Source: Limnomonas spitsbergensis
Taxonomy: Eukaryota > Chlorophyta > Chlorophyceae > Chlamydomonadales
DNA length: 64,000 nt
Reading direction: 5' to 3'
Assembly: GCA_037349105.1 (NCBI GenBank)
Contig: JAYJMM010000114.1
Location: 4,951,501-5,015,500 of the forward strand
Positions 1 through 10,247 of this stretch are shown piece by piece. The position numbers were made by a program, and so were the translations under genes. The notes under the pieces are model-generated. The model was not told the DNA's origin and searched no databases. It saw nothing but the letters and a program-made list of their open reading frames with translations. Positions within the stretch are counted from its first letter, which is position 1. Every line of letters begins with the position of its first letter.

Positions 1-330
1 TTGGGTAAAACAGTCGGCTTTTGGGGGGTAAAACAGTCGGCTTTGGGGGGTAAAACAGTCGGCTTTGGGGGGTAAAACAGTCGGCTTTGGGGGGTAAAAC
101 AGTCGGCTTTTGGGGGTAAAACAGTCGGCTTTGGGGGGTAAAACAGTCGGCTTTTGGGGGTAAAACAGTCGGCTTTTTGGGGTAAAACAGTCGGCTTTTT
201 GGGGTAAAACAGTCGGCTTTTTGGGGTAAAACAGTCGGCTTGGGGGTAAAACAGTCGGCTTTTGGGGGTAAAACAGTCGGCTTTGGGGGGTAAAACAGTC
301 GGCTTTGGGGGGTAAAACAGTCGGTTTTTT
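1..330. repeat. Minisatellite, ~22-bp unit (GTAAAACAGTCGGCTTT plus a G-run)
   Basis: About fifteen head-to-tail copies of a unit made of GTAAAACAGTCGGCTTT followed by a run of four to six G; length differences come mostly from the G and T runs. The array starts at the window edge, so its true length is unknown. It lies in the OGG1 intron that follows exon 3 (minus strand). Between 330 and 675 there is only degenerate telomere-like intron sequence (variants of AACCCGAAACCC). Confidence 0.9.
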
Positions 331-674
331 GTTTGGTTTTCTGTTCATGTGCCCACATCAACCATTCGTTTTCTTAAAAAACGACAAAAAAACGAATTTG
401 GATTGATACGACGGTATCCTTTAACCCTTAACCCTTGCTCCTGAAAACACTGTTCGTCTATCGTGCACCAGACTGAACGCCGGCATGACCCCGAAACCGA
501 CAGGCTCAACCCGAAACCCGAAACCCACAGGCTCAACCCATAGCCTAAACCCGAAACCCACAGGCTAACCCATAGCCTGAACCCAAAACCCACAGGCTAA
601 ACCTGACCTAAGACCTTAGCACATAGCCCGAATCCTAGGCCTAAACCCTTAACCAATAGGCCTAGAAAACTGAC

Positions 675-3600
675 CCGAAGCCAGCAGCCCTGAGGTCCGC
701 CTCGGTTGCTGCCGCTAGCTGATCCAGGGAAGGAAAGGCGTAGAAAAGGAGGGCCGGAGCAGGCACTGCCGTAGCCGCCACCGCTGACGCTGAGGGTGCT
801 GCTGCTGCCGACACTGCCGCTGGCGTCGTGGGTGCGGTAGGCTCCTCCTGTTTGATCCGCGGCTCTTGTTTGAACCGCGGCTCCTGTTTGATCAGCGGCT
901 CCTGTTTGATCAGCGGGCCTCCTGCGGAAAGCTGCCGCTCCTGCTTCGTCGGCGTGCTGCCAGCCGGCATCATCAGCAGCGGCGTGCCGTAGCCGCTGCA
1001 CAGCTTCTCGACCATGCCGTGGATACGGCTGATGTGGTTGTTGGAGGAGCAGATGAAGGAGAACAGACACTCGAGCGGGTCTTGGCGGAGCATTCGAGCG
1101 CCTGGTTGAGGGTTTGGGGTTCAGGGTGGAGGGTTGTGGATTTAAATCCTAGGGCTGGTGTGTTTGTTGGAGGGACAGATGAAGGAAAACAGGCATTAGA
1201 GCGGGTCTTGGTGGAGCATACAAGCGCCGAGGTTGAGGGTTTGGGGTTGAGGGCGAAGGGCTGAGGGACACACTAACGTTGGTTGGGACTGAGGGATGCA
1301 TTATAAGCTAACTACCAAACGTCGACGCCAGTTCCCAATCGTAAATCGAAGAGATTTGGTCAAACTTTTGCCCTAAGGGCAGAGCATAAAACAAAACAAT
1401 TATTTCGTACCCGAGGGGAGGCAGATGAAACCTACGATGCGGACTTCAGGACACATCTCTACTGTTGAGGTTTTTAGAGTTTCGCAATGCCTCACGGGAC
1501 ATCTGGCAACCTGTCACACACCGGCCATCTGGCGCCTGATGGCTTGAGTGGCATTGCAAAAAACAACAATTACAACTCAACACCTACCTGTATATGCATA
1601 TCAGTATATTACATGGGCAGGAGGGTCCACCATCGATACATTTTGTATCAAAAAACAGTTGGGTCGAGATCTTAACATCCTTTCCCAACTTCCCCATGCA
1701 GGAGAGAAAGCCCCCCCTCCCCCCAGAATGTAACGTGTTCCTAGGCCCTGAAGTGGTGCCCGAGTCGGTGGGCGACCTTCTTACACCGAGCTAGATTTAA
1801 AAGTATATCTTTATATCATAATAAAAACGCTTTTCCACAACAATGTTCCTAGGGATATCATCAGGTCTCACAGATGTTCATGAAGCTGTTGCCGTCCCTG
1901 AAGCTGAATTCCAGCGCCCTCACCCGGAAAAAAGGGGCTGATGGCGGCAAACCTAGCATCCCGCGACGCCCAGTGCTCCGCCAGCAGCGTCAGGTTCGAC
2001 GGGCTGCCGCCCCCGCCCGCACCCCCGCTGCCCCCGCCTCCGCCGCTGCCGCCCCCGCTACTTCCAGTTACCGACGAAGGCACGTCGCAGCTCGATGCGG
2101 AGAGGTTGAAATACTCCCGCACAGCCCACTCGTCCTGGTCGGCTCTGCAGCGCTCGCCCCTGGCCAGCACCTGATACAGCACGTCCCCATAGTCCTCCAG
2201 CTGGCGCATTTGAACCTGCGGTTGGTGTTAAGATATTCAAACTTATGAGCATCTGCAGGCAGCATAGAGCAGACAGTTGCAGGTAGTGACAAGCCCCTGG
2301 CCAGCACATAACATAGCACCTCACCGTGTTCATCCAGATGGCCTTTTGCATTTGAAACTGCAGTACTGACTTATGATTTTTTTTCTGGGGGGGGTACTGC
2401 GCATGTTTACCAGGGGGAAATCCCCCCCACCTGACTCCCGGGTAAATGCCTTTTTTTTCACGACCATGATAAACGCGCGCCATATTTCGGCTGTGACAGG
2501 CTGTGCACGTGCACGGGCACGGGCAGGCTGTGCACGTGCACGTGCAAGGGCAGGCTGTGCACGTGCACGGGCACGGGCAGGCTGTGCACGTGCACGTGCA
2601 AGGGCAGGCTGTGCAAGGGCACGGGCACAGGCAGGCTGTTCAAGAGCACGGGCACAGGCAGGCTGTGCAAGGGCACGGGCACAGGCAGGCTGTGCAAGGG
2701 CACGGGTTCGGGCAGGCTGTTCAAGAGCACGGGCACAGGCAGGCTGTGCAAGGGCACGGGCACAGGCAGGCTGTGCAAGGGCACGGGCACAGGCAGGCTG
2801 TGCAAGGGCACGTGCAAGGGCAGGCTGTGCAAGGGCATGGGCACAGGCAGGCTGTGCAAGGGCACGGGCACAGGCAGGCTGTGCAAGGGCACGGGCACAG
2901 GCAGGCTGTGCAAGGGCACGTGCAAGGGCAGGCTGTGCAAGGCACGGGCACAGGCAGGCTGTGCAAGGGCACGTGCAAGGGCAGGCTGTGCAAGGGCACG
3001 GGCAAGGGCAGGCTGTGCAAGGGCACGGGTACAGGCAGGCTGTGCAAGGGCACGTGCAAGGGCAGGCTGTGCAAGGGCACGTGCAAGGGCAGGCTGTGCA
3101 AGGGCACGGGCACAGGCAGGCTGTGCAAGGGCACGTGCAAGGGCAGGCTGTGCAAGGGCACGGGCAAGGGCAGGCTGTGCAAGGGCACGGGCACAGGCAG
3201 GCTGTGCAAGGGCACGGGCACAGGCAGGCTGTGCAAGGGCACGGGTACAGGCAGGCTGTGCAAGGGCACGGGCGCGAGCAGGCTGTGCAAGGGCACGGGC
3301 ACAGGCAGGCTGTGCAAGGGCACGGGCGCGGGCTGTGCACAGGCTGTGACAGGCTTTTCACGACCATGGTAAACGCGCGCCATATTTTTCGGCTGTGACA
3401 GGCTGTGCAGGTGGTTACAGTGGCAGCTGGTGGCAAGCGATGGCCGTGGCAAGCCTCTGGCCAGCACCCAGTATATCATCCCCATATCATCCCCCATCTG
3501 GCAAGATATGGAGATGATATACTGTAGCATCGAGTAGACAGAGGCAGATGGCACGTGATGGCAGGTGGGCAGGTGGGCAGGTGGGCAGTTGCAGTGACAT

Positions 3601-4395
3601 GTAGCAGAGGCAGGCAGTGACAGGCAGCGGGCAAGCATTTGAAGGCAATCCAGACTGAGGCAGGTTGAACAGGCAAGGACAAACAGTCAGGAGGACTGCA
3701 AGTGCACTCCAGATTCAGGCAGGCTGAACAGGCAGTGGCGAGTGGACGGCGGACTGGCGACAGCTTTGGGCAGGTCCCCCGTGCCCTTTATCCAGCGGCT
3801 ATCTCTTCATCCACTTGGCTACGGGGTGTACGGGGCAGCAGAGCCTGAGGTCTATGAGGCTACAGGGTATACGGGTTAAGCAGTATCCACTGACTCATTT
3901 TGCTCTGTCTCACTCATGTACACTCCACTGAAGTGGCCGTCGCCTAAGGTTTTTAAGGTTGGGCGGCCGGTCTCACACCTTATAAATGTAAGCAAAAAAA
4001 AGGTGCGGGAACCCCGAAGCTGCCTAAATGGGGAATGGCTCATACAAAATCCGAAATCTGTTTCATTACATGTACATACTGGCCAAGCTGTGTTTGGGTG
4101 TTCCTGAATGTGCCCCATGCGGACCGATGCGGTGCCCCATGCTCGCTGGCACTGAATCGGAATCGGATCAGAGGATTCAACCCGCACACCCACACACTCG
4201 CTCTCTCACCACTCTCGTGCCGATGACTCCCGTGTATTCAGATTTTCCCGTGGCCCTCCATCTGAAGGACTGCCCGGTCGGCAGCGTGAAATCCAATCGG
4301 AGCTCCCGTGGTGCAACGTTCAGGCATCTCCAGCCCTTGTTCTCCGCCTGCATGGGGCTGCAGCGTGTGGCCAGCTTTGACAGGGGCGTCGCCAT
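675..4395 (-). CDS. OGG1: 8-oxoguanine DNA glycosylase OGG1, 5' half (3 exons, continues past left edge)
   Basis: OGG1 removes 8-oxoguanine from DNA in base-excision repair in nucleus and organelles. Exons on the minus strand: 4395-4210, 2215-1924, 1101-675, all with AG/GT borders and matching phases (0, 1, then 2 nt of the next codon). Exon 1 has the family N-terminal strand [18 protein letters not shown]. Exon 2 aligns with the region ending in AISPFFPG, and carries a Gly/Ser-rich insertion. Exon 3 has [20 protein letters not shown], which includes the two Asn that contact the estranged cytosine in known OGG1 structures; the third Asn of the usual NNN is His here. The HhH-GPD motif with catalytic Lys and Asp is outside the window. 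ATG 4395 is chosen because it sits in a strong start context (AACCATGG) and gives a usual-length N-terminus; an in-frame upstream extension to about 4518 is open but unsupported. Confidence 0.93.
844..916 (-). repeat. OGG1: In-frame 18-bp coding repeat inside OGG1 exon 3 (four KQEP motifs)
   Basis: Four tandem 18-bp units encode [18 protein letters not shown] and RIKQEE, between the helix after the SSNN motif and the FPSLDQLA helix. Because 18 is a multiple of three, the frame is kept. Three of the four units fit the SUMO-attachment consensus (hydrophobic-Lys-x-Glu: IKQE) and one has FKQE. An Ala/Ser-rich stretch follows. The insertion is absent from the well-known animal and plant OGG1 proteins as I know them. 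SUMOylation itself is inference. Confidence 0.85.
1176..1236 (-). repeat. Degraded copy of the 5' part of OGG1 exon 3 (exon echo)
   Basis: Lying just upstream (minus sense) of the real exon 3 start at 1101, this stretch reads [22 protein letters not shown] in the same frame, against the true [19 protein letters not shown]. The stop codon and substitutions show it is not functional. About 100 bp separates copy and original. Confidence 0.85.
1250..1900. other. OGG1 intron 2, no further feature seen
   Basis: Plain intron sequence between exon 2 (ends 1924) and the exon 3 echo. Several short open frames are present, but none resembles a known protein and none continues across a splice border. 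Confidence 0.6.
2270..3670 (-). repeat. OGG1 intron 1 array: exon-2 echoes bracketing a ~27-bp minisatellite
   Basis: The core (about 2500-3345) is a head-to-tail array of a ~27-bp unit (AAGGGCACGGGCACAGGCAGGCTGTGC). It is bracketed by two copies of a ~50-bp sequence with CACGACCATG.TAAACGCGCGCCATATTT (2458-2510 and 3358-3405). Outside these are degraded copies of the 5' part of OGG1 exon 2. At 2282-2370 the minus strand has a CAG acceptor, then TTTCAAATGC and later GTGCTGGCCAGGGG, matching the true exon start (GTTCAAATGC and GTGCTGGCCAGGGG). Another copy at 3430-3490 reads [10 protein letters not shown] against the true [10 protein letters not shown], and a third fragment is at 3635-3665. 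Long open frames through the array come from unit periodicity and are not genes. Confidence 0.85.
3680..4205. other. OGG1 intron 1, exon-proximal part
   Basis: Unique-looking intron sequence between the echo array and the exon 1 donor (GTGAGAG at 4209). No gene or regulatory element recognised. Confidence 0.5.
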
Positions 4396-5377
4396 GGTTC
4401 CCAAGATTAGTTGCTCGCGTCCCGCCAAAATGAGACGCCGCGTCATTGATGATCGGTCCAGGGTTGTGAAGTACAATATAAAGTAGGGTTGATGTACCGT
4501 AGGCGGGGAGCACTCCAATCAGTGTGGCTAAACGGCCTAACGTAAATTATTAAATTATTCAAAATCAGGATTAAACGATAGCTTCACGGCATCCTGCACT
4601 AGCCGGCCACATCTTTCCACCCCGCCCGCGCCGGTCTCACGGATATGTTGGCGAGCTTTGATTTGCCTGGCGAGCGAAACTCTCTCTTTCAATTTGATCT
4701 CAAGTCTCCACCGTCTTCACCAACCTCACCCTCGTTTCTGGTGTCTTTCCCCAGGGTTGTCCTTGATGGCTCATGCCCTCGGATTACTTCTGGCCAGTCG
4801 AATCCATGCCCTATTGCCCTTGACACCCATGTTCCATGCAGCTCCATGCTTGATATCTCCCACTGGGTTAAACCCTAAACCCTAAACCCAGTGCTTATTT
4901 TAAGGATTTAGACAAAGCTTCAAGCCAGTGCTTATTTCAAGGATTTAGACAAAGCTCCATGCTTGTCCTATGCATTCGGATATGTCTCATGGATCAAGCA
5001 TGAGTCCGGGGAAAGTAGATGAGTCCGGAAAAGTGGGGAAAGTAGATGAGTCCGGGGAAAGTAGAAGAGTCCGGGGAAAGCAGGTGAGTCCGGGGAAAGT
5101 AGATGAGTCCGGGGAAAGTAGATGAGTCCGGGGAAAGTAGATGAGTCCGGGGAAACTAGATGAGAAAGCCGCTCCAGCTGATTGAGCACTCACTGTAGCA
5201 TCATGGTTCGAGCAACTGACGGAACCTGCATTTCCTTACCTTCCTTCTATTCATTTACTCATTTGTACAAGATGGATTGATTCACATCAGGATTTCCTCG
5301 ACTGGCCTTTACTTTCTTAGCTGCTTTCTACTTCGCAATCAAATACCTCCCCCGTCTCTCACACTTCCCCTCTGCAG
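4396..5377. promoter_or_regulatory. Divergent intergenic region between OGG1 and the lectin gene
   Basis: OGG1 starts leftward at 4395 and the lectin-type gene runs rightward, so this region should hold both promoters and possibly the lectin's first exon. An open frame from ATG 4645 (77 codons) is a candidate first exon, but it lacks a clear signal peptide and I could not confirm it. At 4870-4890 there is a short telomere-like stretch (AAACCCTAAACCC). No TATA box was convincing. Confidence 0.4.
5005..5165. repeat. Minisatellite, ~19-bp unit GAGTCCGGGGAAAGTAGAT
   Basis: About eight head-to-tail copies of a unit containing GAGTCCGGGGAAAGTAGAT with small indels. It lies upstream of the first confirmed exon of the lectin-type gene. 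Confidence 0.9.
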
Positions 5378-8300
5378 CCTGACAGTCACCCACAACAACA
5401 CCCAGCTTGGCGAGTGCCTCTCCTGCGCCATGGAGGATGCCGGAATCTACACCAGCTACGGATGGGGCTGTGGCGCATGTGAGGCATGTGGGGGCTCTGT
5501 CTCTTCCCGACCTCTTTCCTTCCTTTGGGAGTGCAAGTTTCTCTCTTTCGGGGCTGGGGGACCCACCTCCTGGACAGGTGGAAATCCTGAATATGCCCCC
5601 CCCCCCCTAAGTTGTTTGGGTGTGCCCATGGTCCAGGCCACCCCCAAGCCACATTGCAGGCTTGAGATCTGGCTGTGGTAGTTGAACATGGCCAGGCAGT
5701 CAGAGCAGTTCACACTGCTGGCCAGGCAGTCAGAGCACTTCACACTGTTGGCCAGGCAGTCAGAGCACTGTTGATCACCCCTTTGCCATGCCTTGATCAT
5801 GACAGGCGTGGCTGCATTCGCGAGCAACGATACCAAGGGCGAGTTCTGCTTCAGCTGTCTGCAAGCTGGTGCCGAGGACCCTTGCATCTGCGTTGATGGT
5901 GTCAAGGCTGGCACTATCAACGCCCTCAACCCGGGTGCGCCCACACCTTCTCCCTCCCCACCTTCTCCTTCTCCCTCCCCATCACCTCCTTCCTCCCCAT
6001 CCCCTCCTTCATACCCTCCTCCATCCCCTCTTCCATCCCCTCCTCCATCCCCTCCCCATCCCCTCCTTCATCCCCTCCTCCATCCCCTCCTCCATCCCCT
6101 CCTCCATCCCCTCCTCCATCCCCTCCTCCATCCCCTCCTCCATCCCCTCCTCCATCCCCTCCTCCATCCCCTCCTCCATCCCATCCTCCATCCCATCCTC
6201 CATCCCCTCCTCCATCCCCTCCTCCATCCCCTCCTCCATCCCCTCCTCCATCCCATCCTCCATCCCATCCTCCATCCCCTCCTCCATCCCATCCTCCATC
6301 CCATCCTCCATCCCTCCTCCATCCCCTCTTCCATCCCCTCTTCCATCCCCTCCTCCATCCCCTCCTCCATCCCATCCTCCATCCCATCCTCCATCCCATC
6401 CTCCATCCCATCCTCCATCCCATCCTCCATCCCATCCTCCATCCCATCCTCCATCCCCTCCTCCATCTCCTCCTCCATCCCCTTCTCCATCCCCTCCTCC
6501 ATCCCCTCCTCCACCCCCTCCTCCATCCCCTCCTCCATCCCCTCCTCCATCCCCTCCTCCATCCCATCCTCCATCTCCTCCTCCATCCCCTCCTCCATCC
6601 CCTCCTCCATCTCCTCCTCCATCCCCTCCTCCATCCCCTCCTCCATCTCCTCCTCCATCTCCTCCTCCATCCCCTCCTCCATCTCCTGTTTTGCTGCCAG
6701 CAGGTGAGTGATCATCAAAAGCGTTGATGTCCTGCCTGTATTCAATACTTGGCATGCACGGTAGGGTTGGCTTGTTCTAAAGAGGATGGGGAATTCTTCA
6801 ACCTCATTGTGTGGACCCAGGTGCATTAGTAACTGCATGTGTAACAGCATTTGTAACTGCAGTTGTAACTGCATTCTTCAACCTCATTGTTTGGACCCGG
6901 GTGCATCACTAACAGCATTTGTAACTGCCAGGCCCAACTTGGGAGAGCTTTTGGCTTTTTTGGTGTGTGGCGACAATTTAAGTAACATAAAATCAGGGTG
7001 CGCGGAGTCTAAAGCGTTTACGGTAAAGCAGTAGGTGTCCAACTTCGCGGCAAATGCCCTGGCATACCAACATAACTGCAGTTCGATGAGGTTTCGCCGA
7101 GACTAGGATTTGGCTACTATGAGTTTGGATCCATCATCACTGACTCCTTCCTGGCCCCTACCGCAACCACTGGTGTCTCTCACTTTGATGTGAGTGGCTG
7201 ACAAAGGAACGCGATAGGTACACCAGCAAGAAAGAAAGGGTTTAGGGTTTGGGGGTTGAGGGTAATAGGGTAATAGGGTACACCAGCTGCTTCGTGACCT
7301 CCGTGTTGGTGGATCGTGACCTCCGTGTTGGTGGATCGTGATTTCCGTGTTGGTGGATCGTGACCTCCGTGTTGGTAGATCGTGACCTCCGTGTTGGTGG
7401 ATCGTGCAAGGTTTTATCTCCTCCGCCATCTATTCTCCTTCACGGCAATGCCAAAATCTGTGGCTCGTAAAGGGTCGTCCATGACATTTTCGTACCAAAT
7501 TATGTTACCTCCCACTCATCCGTCACGCTGATTTCAGTCACCATGTCATTAAATTCGCACTTGTCTGTTGTTGGTTCCTTCCAGATTTCACGACTGAGCT
7601 GCTGCCTGCCTGGCCATGACCCATGCAGATCCCCGATGGCTTCGAGGTTGGGGTTGAGCGAGTGGATATCGTATAGGATTGCAATACAGTGGTATGACCT
7701 GCCTAAATTAATCATCTCTCGTACCAGATTTTGTATCATCTCTGGACAACGACGTCCGAACCCGCTTCATCGTCTATCCCGCCAGTGGCAGATTTGGTTT
7801 GTACTAATGTTGGGGATCCATGATGCCTGTTTATTTTCAGCATTGCCATGCTATGCCAAGGGTCCCATCACGCATCATCCTTCTCACACCTCGCTATGTG
7901 GGGGGCTCCTCCCAATGGGAGGCTCCCATCCTATCTCTCTTTCGAAGGATTATCTCACTGTGTGCACCCCCTTCTTGCCCACCAACTACGGAGATCGGGA
8001 CAGACGTCGACGTCAGAGCTTCTTTCTTTGGTGGCCCTACGATCGAGATTGTCTTTGCTTACGCCGGCTCACTAGCATGTGTGAGCGTGCAGGGAGGCTC
8101 TGCGGCACTGGCAAGCGGCCTCTCTTCTTTTTGTGCTGGTAAAACCACATGCTCAATTATTGCTGACAAGGCAGGGCTGATGGCGGATTACCCTGGTTTT
8201 ACCGACCCATGCCCCGGAGTCGACACGGGGCTACACATGTGGATAGGTTGGAGGTCAGTACTGGCAGTACAAGTTCAGGCGTTGCATGCCCCCTTTCGCA

Positions 8301-8463
8301 AGCATGCTGTACATGGGCTTAAATCTCACTCTTCCATATGGCATTCCTTTTTTTACATTTCTGCTCTTTGCTGCCTCTCCCCTCAGGTGCATCTGAGGGT
8401 CATAGAAGGAGGAGGTGTGGTATTGTGACCTTCGGCTGCTGTTTGCAGCTAGCATCTGCAAGT
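5378..8463 (+). CDS. Cys-rich, Pro-rich extracellular protein with SUEL-type galactose-binding lectin domain (5' end unresolved)
   Basis: Supported exons: 5378-5478 (after TCTGCAG; ECLSCAMEDAGIYTSYGWGC), 5806-6703 (joins in phase; GEFCFSCLQAGAEDPCICVDG, then a long Pro/Ser region, donor GTGAGT), 7107-7189 (FGSIITDSFLAPTATTGVSH, donor GTGAGT), probably 7728-7796, and about 8002-8246. The last holds FCAGKTTCSI and, 13 residues later, DPCPGV, which match the C-terminal signature of SUEL/Gal_lectin domains (C-G-K-x-x-C-S then DPCPG). An upstream DVRASFFGG fits the strand that starts the domain. The Cys-x2-Cys modules resemble Cys-rich repeats of green-algal extracellular proteins. A wall or matrix sugar-binding role is inference. 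A last exon from 8387 ending at a stop near 8428 or 8463 is uncertain, as are the start codon and signal peptide. Confidence 0.6.
5660..5775. repeat. 33-bp tandem repeat next to the lectin-gene acceptor
   Basis: Three to four copies of a unit containing GGCCAGGCAGTCAGAGCA and CTTCACACTGTT, in the intron just before the exon at 5806. The array ends about 30 bp before the acceptor GACAG. Confidence 0.85.
5950..6695 (+). repeat. Coding 12-bp repeat (CCTCCTCCATCC) in the lectin-type gene
   Basis: Roughly sixty units of CCTCCTCCATCC with CCT/CAT/CTT variants, inside the exon 5806-6703. All three plus-strand frames stay open: one reads PPSP/PPPS, one LLHP, one SSIP. The true frame enters as SPSPPSPSPSP and indels then move it through LLHP and SSIP segments without a stop. 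Pro/Ser-rich rods of this type are typical of algal wall glycoproteins. Confidence 0.85.
6704..7106. other. Lectin-gene intron with a ~90-bp direct duplication
   Basis: Two copies of a segment starting CTTCAACCTCATTGT.TGGACCC and containing AGCATTTGTAACTGC lie at about 6795 and 6874. No exon recognised. Confidence 0.5.
7295..7412. repeat. 22-bp repeat (GACCTCCGTGTTGGTGGATCGT)
   Basis: Five to six head-to-tail copies of a 22-bp unit beginning GACCTCCGTGTTGGTGGAT, in an intron of the lectin-type gene. Confidence 0.9.
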
Positions 8464-9371
8464 TGATGTATAACTGGCGCAGGCACACGGTCGTTGCTGG
8501 CTGCTTGCAGCAAGGGTGCAGATCACACCACAATCTATGAATACGGGACGGTGCAAGATGTGGCCCAACATCAGCTAAGCTGGGGAAAGGAAGGGAGGGC
8601 AGTTGAGCAAGCCGTGCTGCCTGCCAGTGCATGCCGGTTTTTTTTTTGAATTATAGTGCCGTGAGTCATGGAATGCTGCATTGTTCGGGTTTCGAAAAGG
8701 TTCCCTCTTCTGCCACAAACAATAAACATGCAATCCAGGGAAAATAAGTGGGCTCTTGTTAAGAAGTTCTTGCTAGAGCATGGACATACATCCTTAGCTA
8801 CCCCCTCCCCTCATCACCCCTGAGCACCATAAGGCTACCGACACCCCAAGCCCATGCAACACAATTGAAAGTTTAATAAGACACAGCACACACTGTCTGT
8901 CGTTCTCTCTTGAGGCTGCAAGGCAACTGCATTATTATATCACGTTTGACTTCATCTTCTTAATCAACAAATAGTGCTGTTGGGGGTGCAGTGTGGAGGG
9001 ACGCTAGTTCTTAATTTGCTGCGGGGGGGGGCGGGTCAATTAGTATGTGAGCTAGGGTTCTGGGAGACAGCTAATCGTTCTTAATGGTGATTGCGTGACG
9101 AGGGGAGTCGTTATGCCCCTTAAGGGAGATTTCACGCAGTACTTCTTCGAAGCCAGGCTTAAGGGGGCAGACAATACTTTTGAGTGTACCTCGAAGGCTT
9201 TTGGAATTTGCGGCCAATACTTATTTCTTCCTTTGCCTTCTTAGGGAATATGCTTGAGAGGGACAGGGAAACTATGGGGTGACTTTTCCTTTTGCGGGGG
9301 GAGTTTTTCTTTCTCCTTGGTGTTCCTCTCCTTCTTTCCCTTAATTTTCTTTTCTTTATTCCCAACAGGAA

Positions 9372-9437
9372 AGTTGGGCGCCCACCCGGCCAAGCCTTAG
9401 TTTCTGAGCAGGGCCCAGAGGTGTTCTGTCATTGACT
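9372..9437 (+). repeat. Dispersed repeat family A, copy 1 (GTTGGGCGCCCA...AGAGGTG)
   Basis: A ~65-bp motif, TTGGGCGCCCA, then GCC.AGCCTT, GAGCAGGGCCCAGAGGTGT and T.ATTGAC. The same motif recurs at 10196, 32529, 33271 and 63651, always in plus orientation and outside recognised exons. A pyrimidine-rich tract precedes it here and at 63600-63650. Confidence 0.75.
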
Positions 9438-10195
9438 TTTAATTATTTAAAATGTATGTAATTAGGCTTAAAAAGTGGTATGCTCATAGACGCGGTATTA
9501 CGGTGGCATGCTCATACGTGCGGCTCAAGCCGACACACATCCTCGTTGCACCCTTGAGGTCATGGGGGGGGGGCCAAAAGATCCATCAGGTGTTGCCTTG
9601 CAGTTGACATGACCCTTCTGAAGTCAAACGTATTGATTATCAAATGAAACGGTTTTACGTTGAGGATCGTACCTTTTCGTTCCACCAAAACATCGTACTC
9701 ACAAAGCAGGCTACCCGCTGACCCCCCTGCCACACTCGTCCCCATCTCCTCTTTACTTGAAGTCAGGCCTTACCATCGCCGATCTCCACTGTTATCCTCC
9801 CGCCTGGCTTGCCAACCCTGCCTTCCTCCTTGACCTCCAGGACCGCTGTCCTATCGAAATTCTTGAATTAGGGTTTACCCCATCTTCAATTCTGCCTTTC
9901 CCAAAATCCACATAACATGCACAATTAGCACATTTGCTTCGCGCCGTTGGATGGACCCTCTTTGCACCTGCCATGGACCTTCTCCCTGCTCCTGCCCCCC
10001 ACCCTCTTCCATGTCCGTTACAGAGTGTATCAAGTGCCTGTACCGGTTTACGGGAGCATGTCCCATGCATCAGATGTGATGCTCTGATGGACTGTAAAAA
10101 CTTCACAAACTTCACAACAGGGAAGAACCAGTGATCCTGCGAAAACCTGTAGCAGGGAAGAACCAGTGTTCCTATGAAAACATACAAGCTGGGCG

Positions 10196-10247
10196 CCCAC
10201 GCGGCCGAGCCTTTTGAGCATGGCCCAGAGGTGCAATGCCATTGGCA
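10196..10247 (+). repeat. Dispersed repeat family A, copy 2
   Basis: CTGGGCGCCCACGCGGCCGAGCC and then GAGCATGGCCCAGAGGTGC, ending in CATTGGC. Very close to the copies at 9372 and 63651. Confidence 0.75.

Noticed and set aside
2330..3640. Open frames of up to 368 codons rich in Cys-Pro-Cys or Ala-Arg
   Set aside because: They follow the 27-bp minisatellite in OGG1 intron 1 and have no non-repeat coding part.
4396..4518. Upstream in-frame extension of OGG1 to 4518
   Set aside because: Open, but not conserved; ATG 4395 has a better context and gives the usual N-terminal length.
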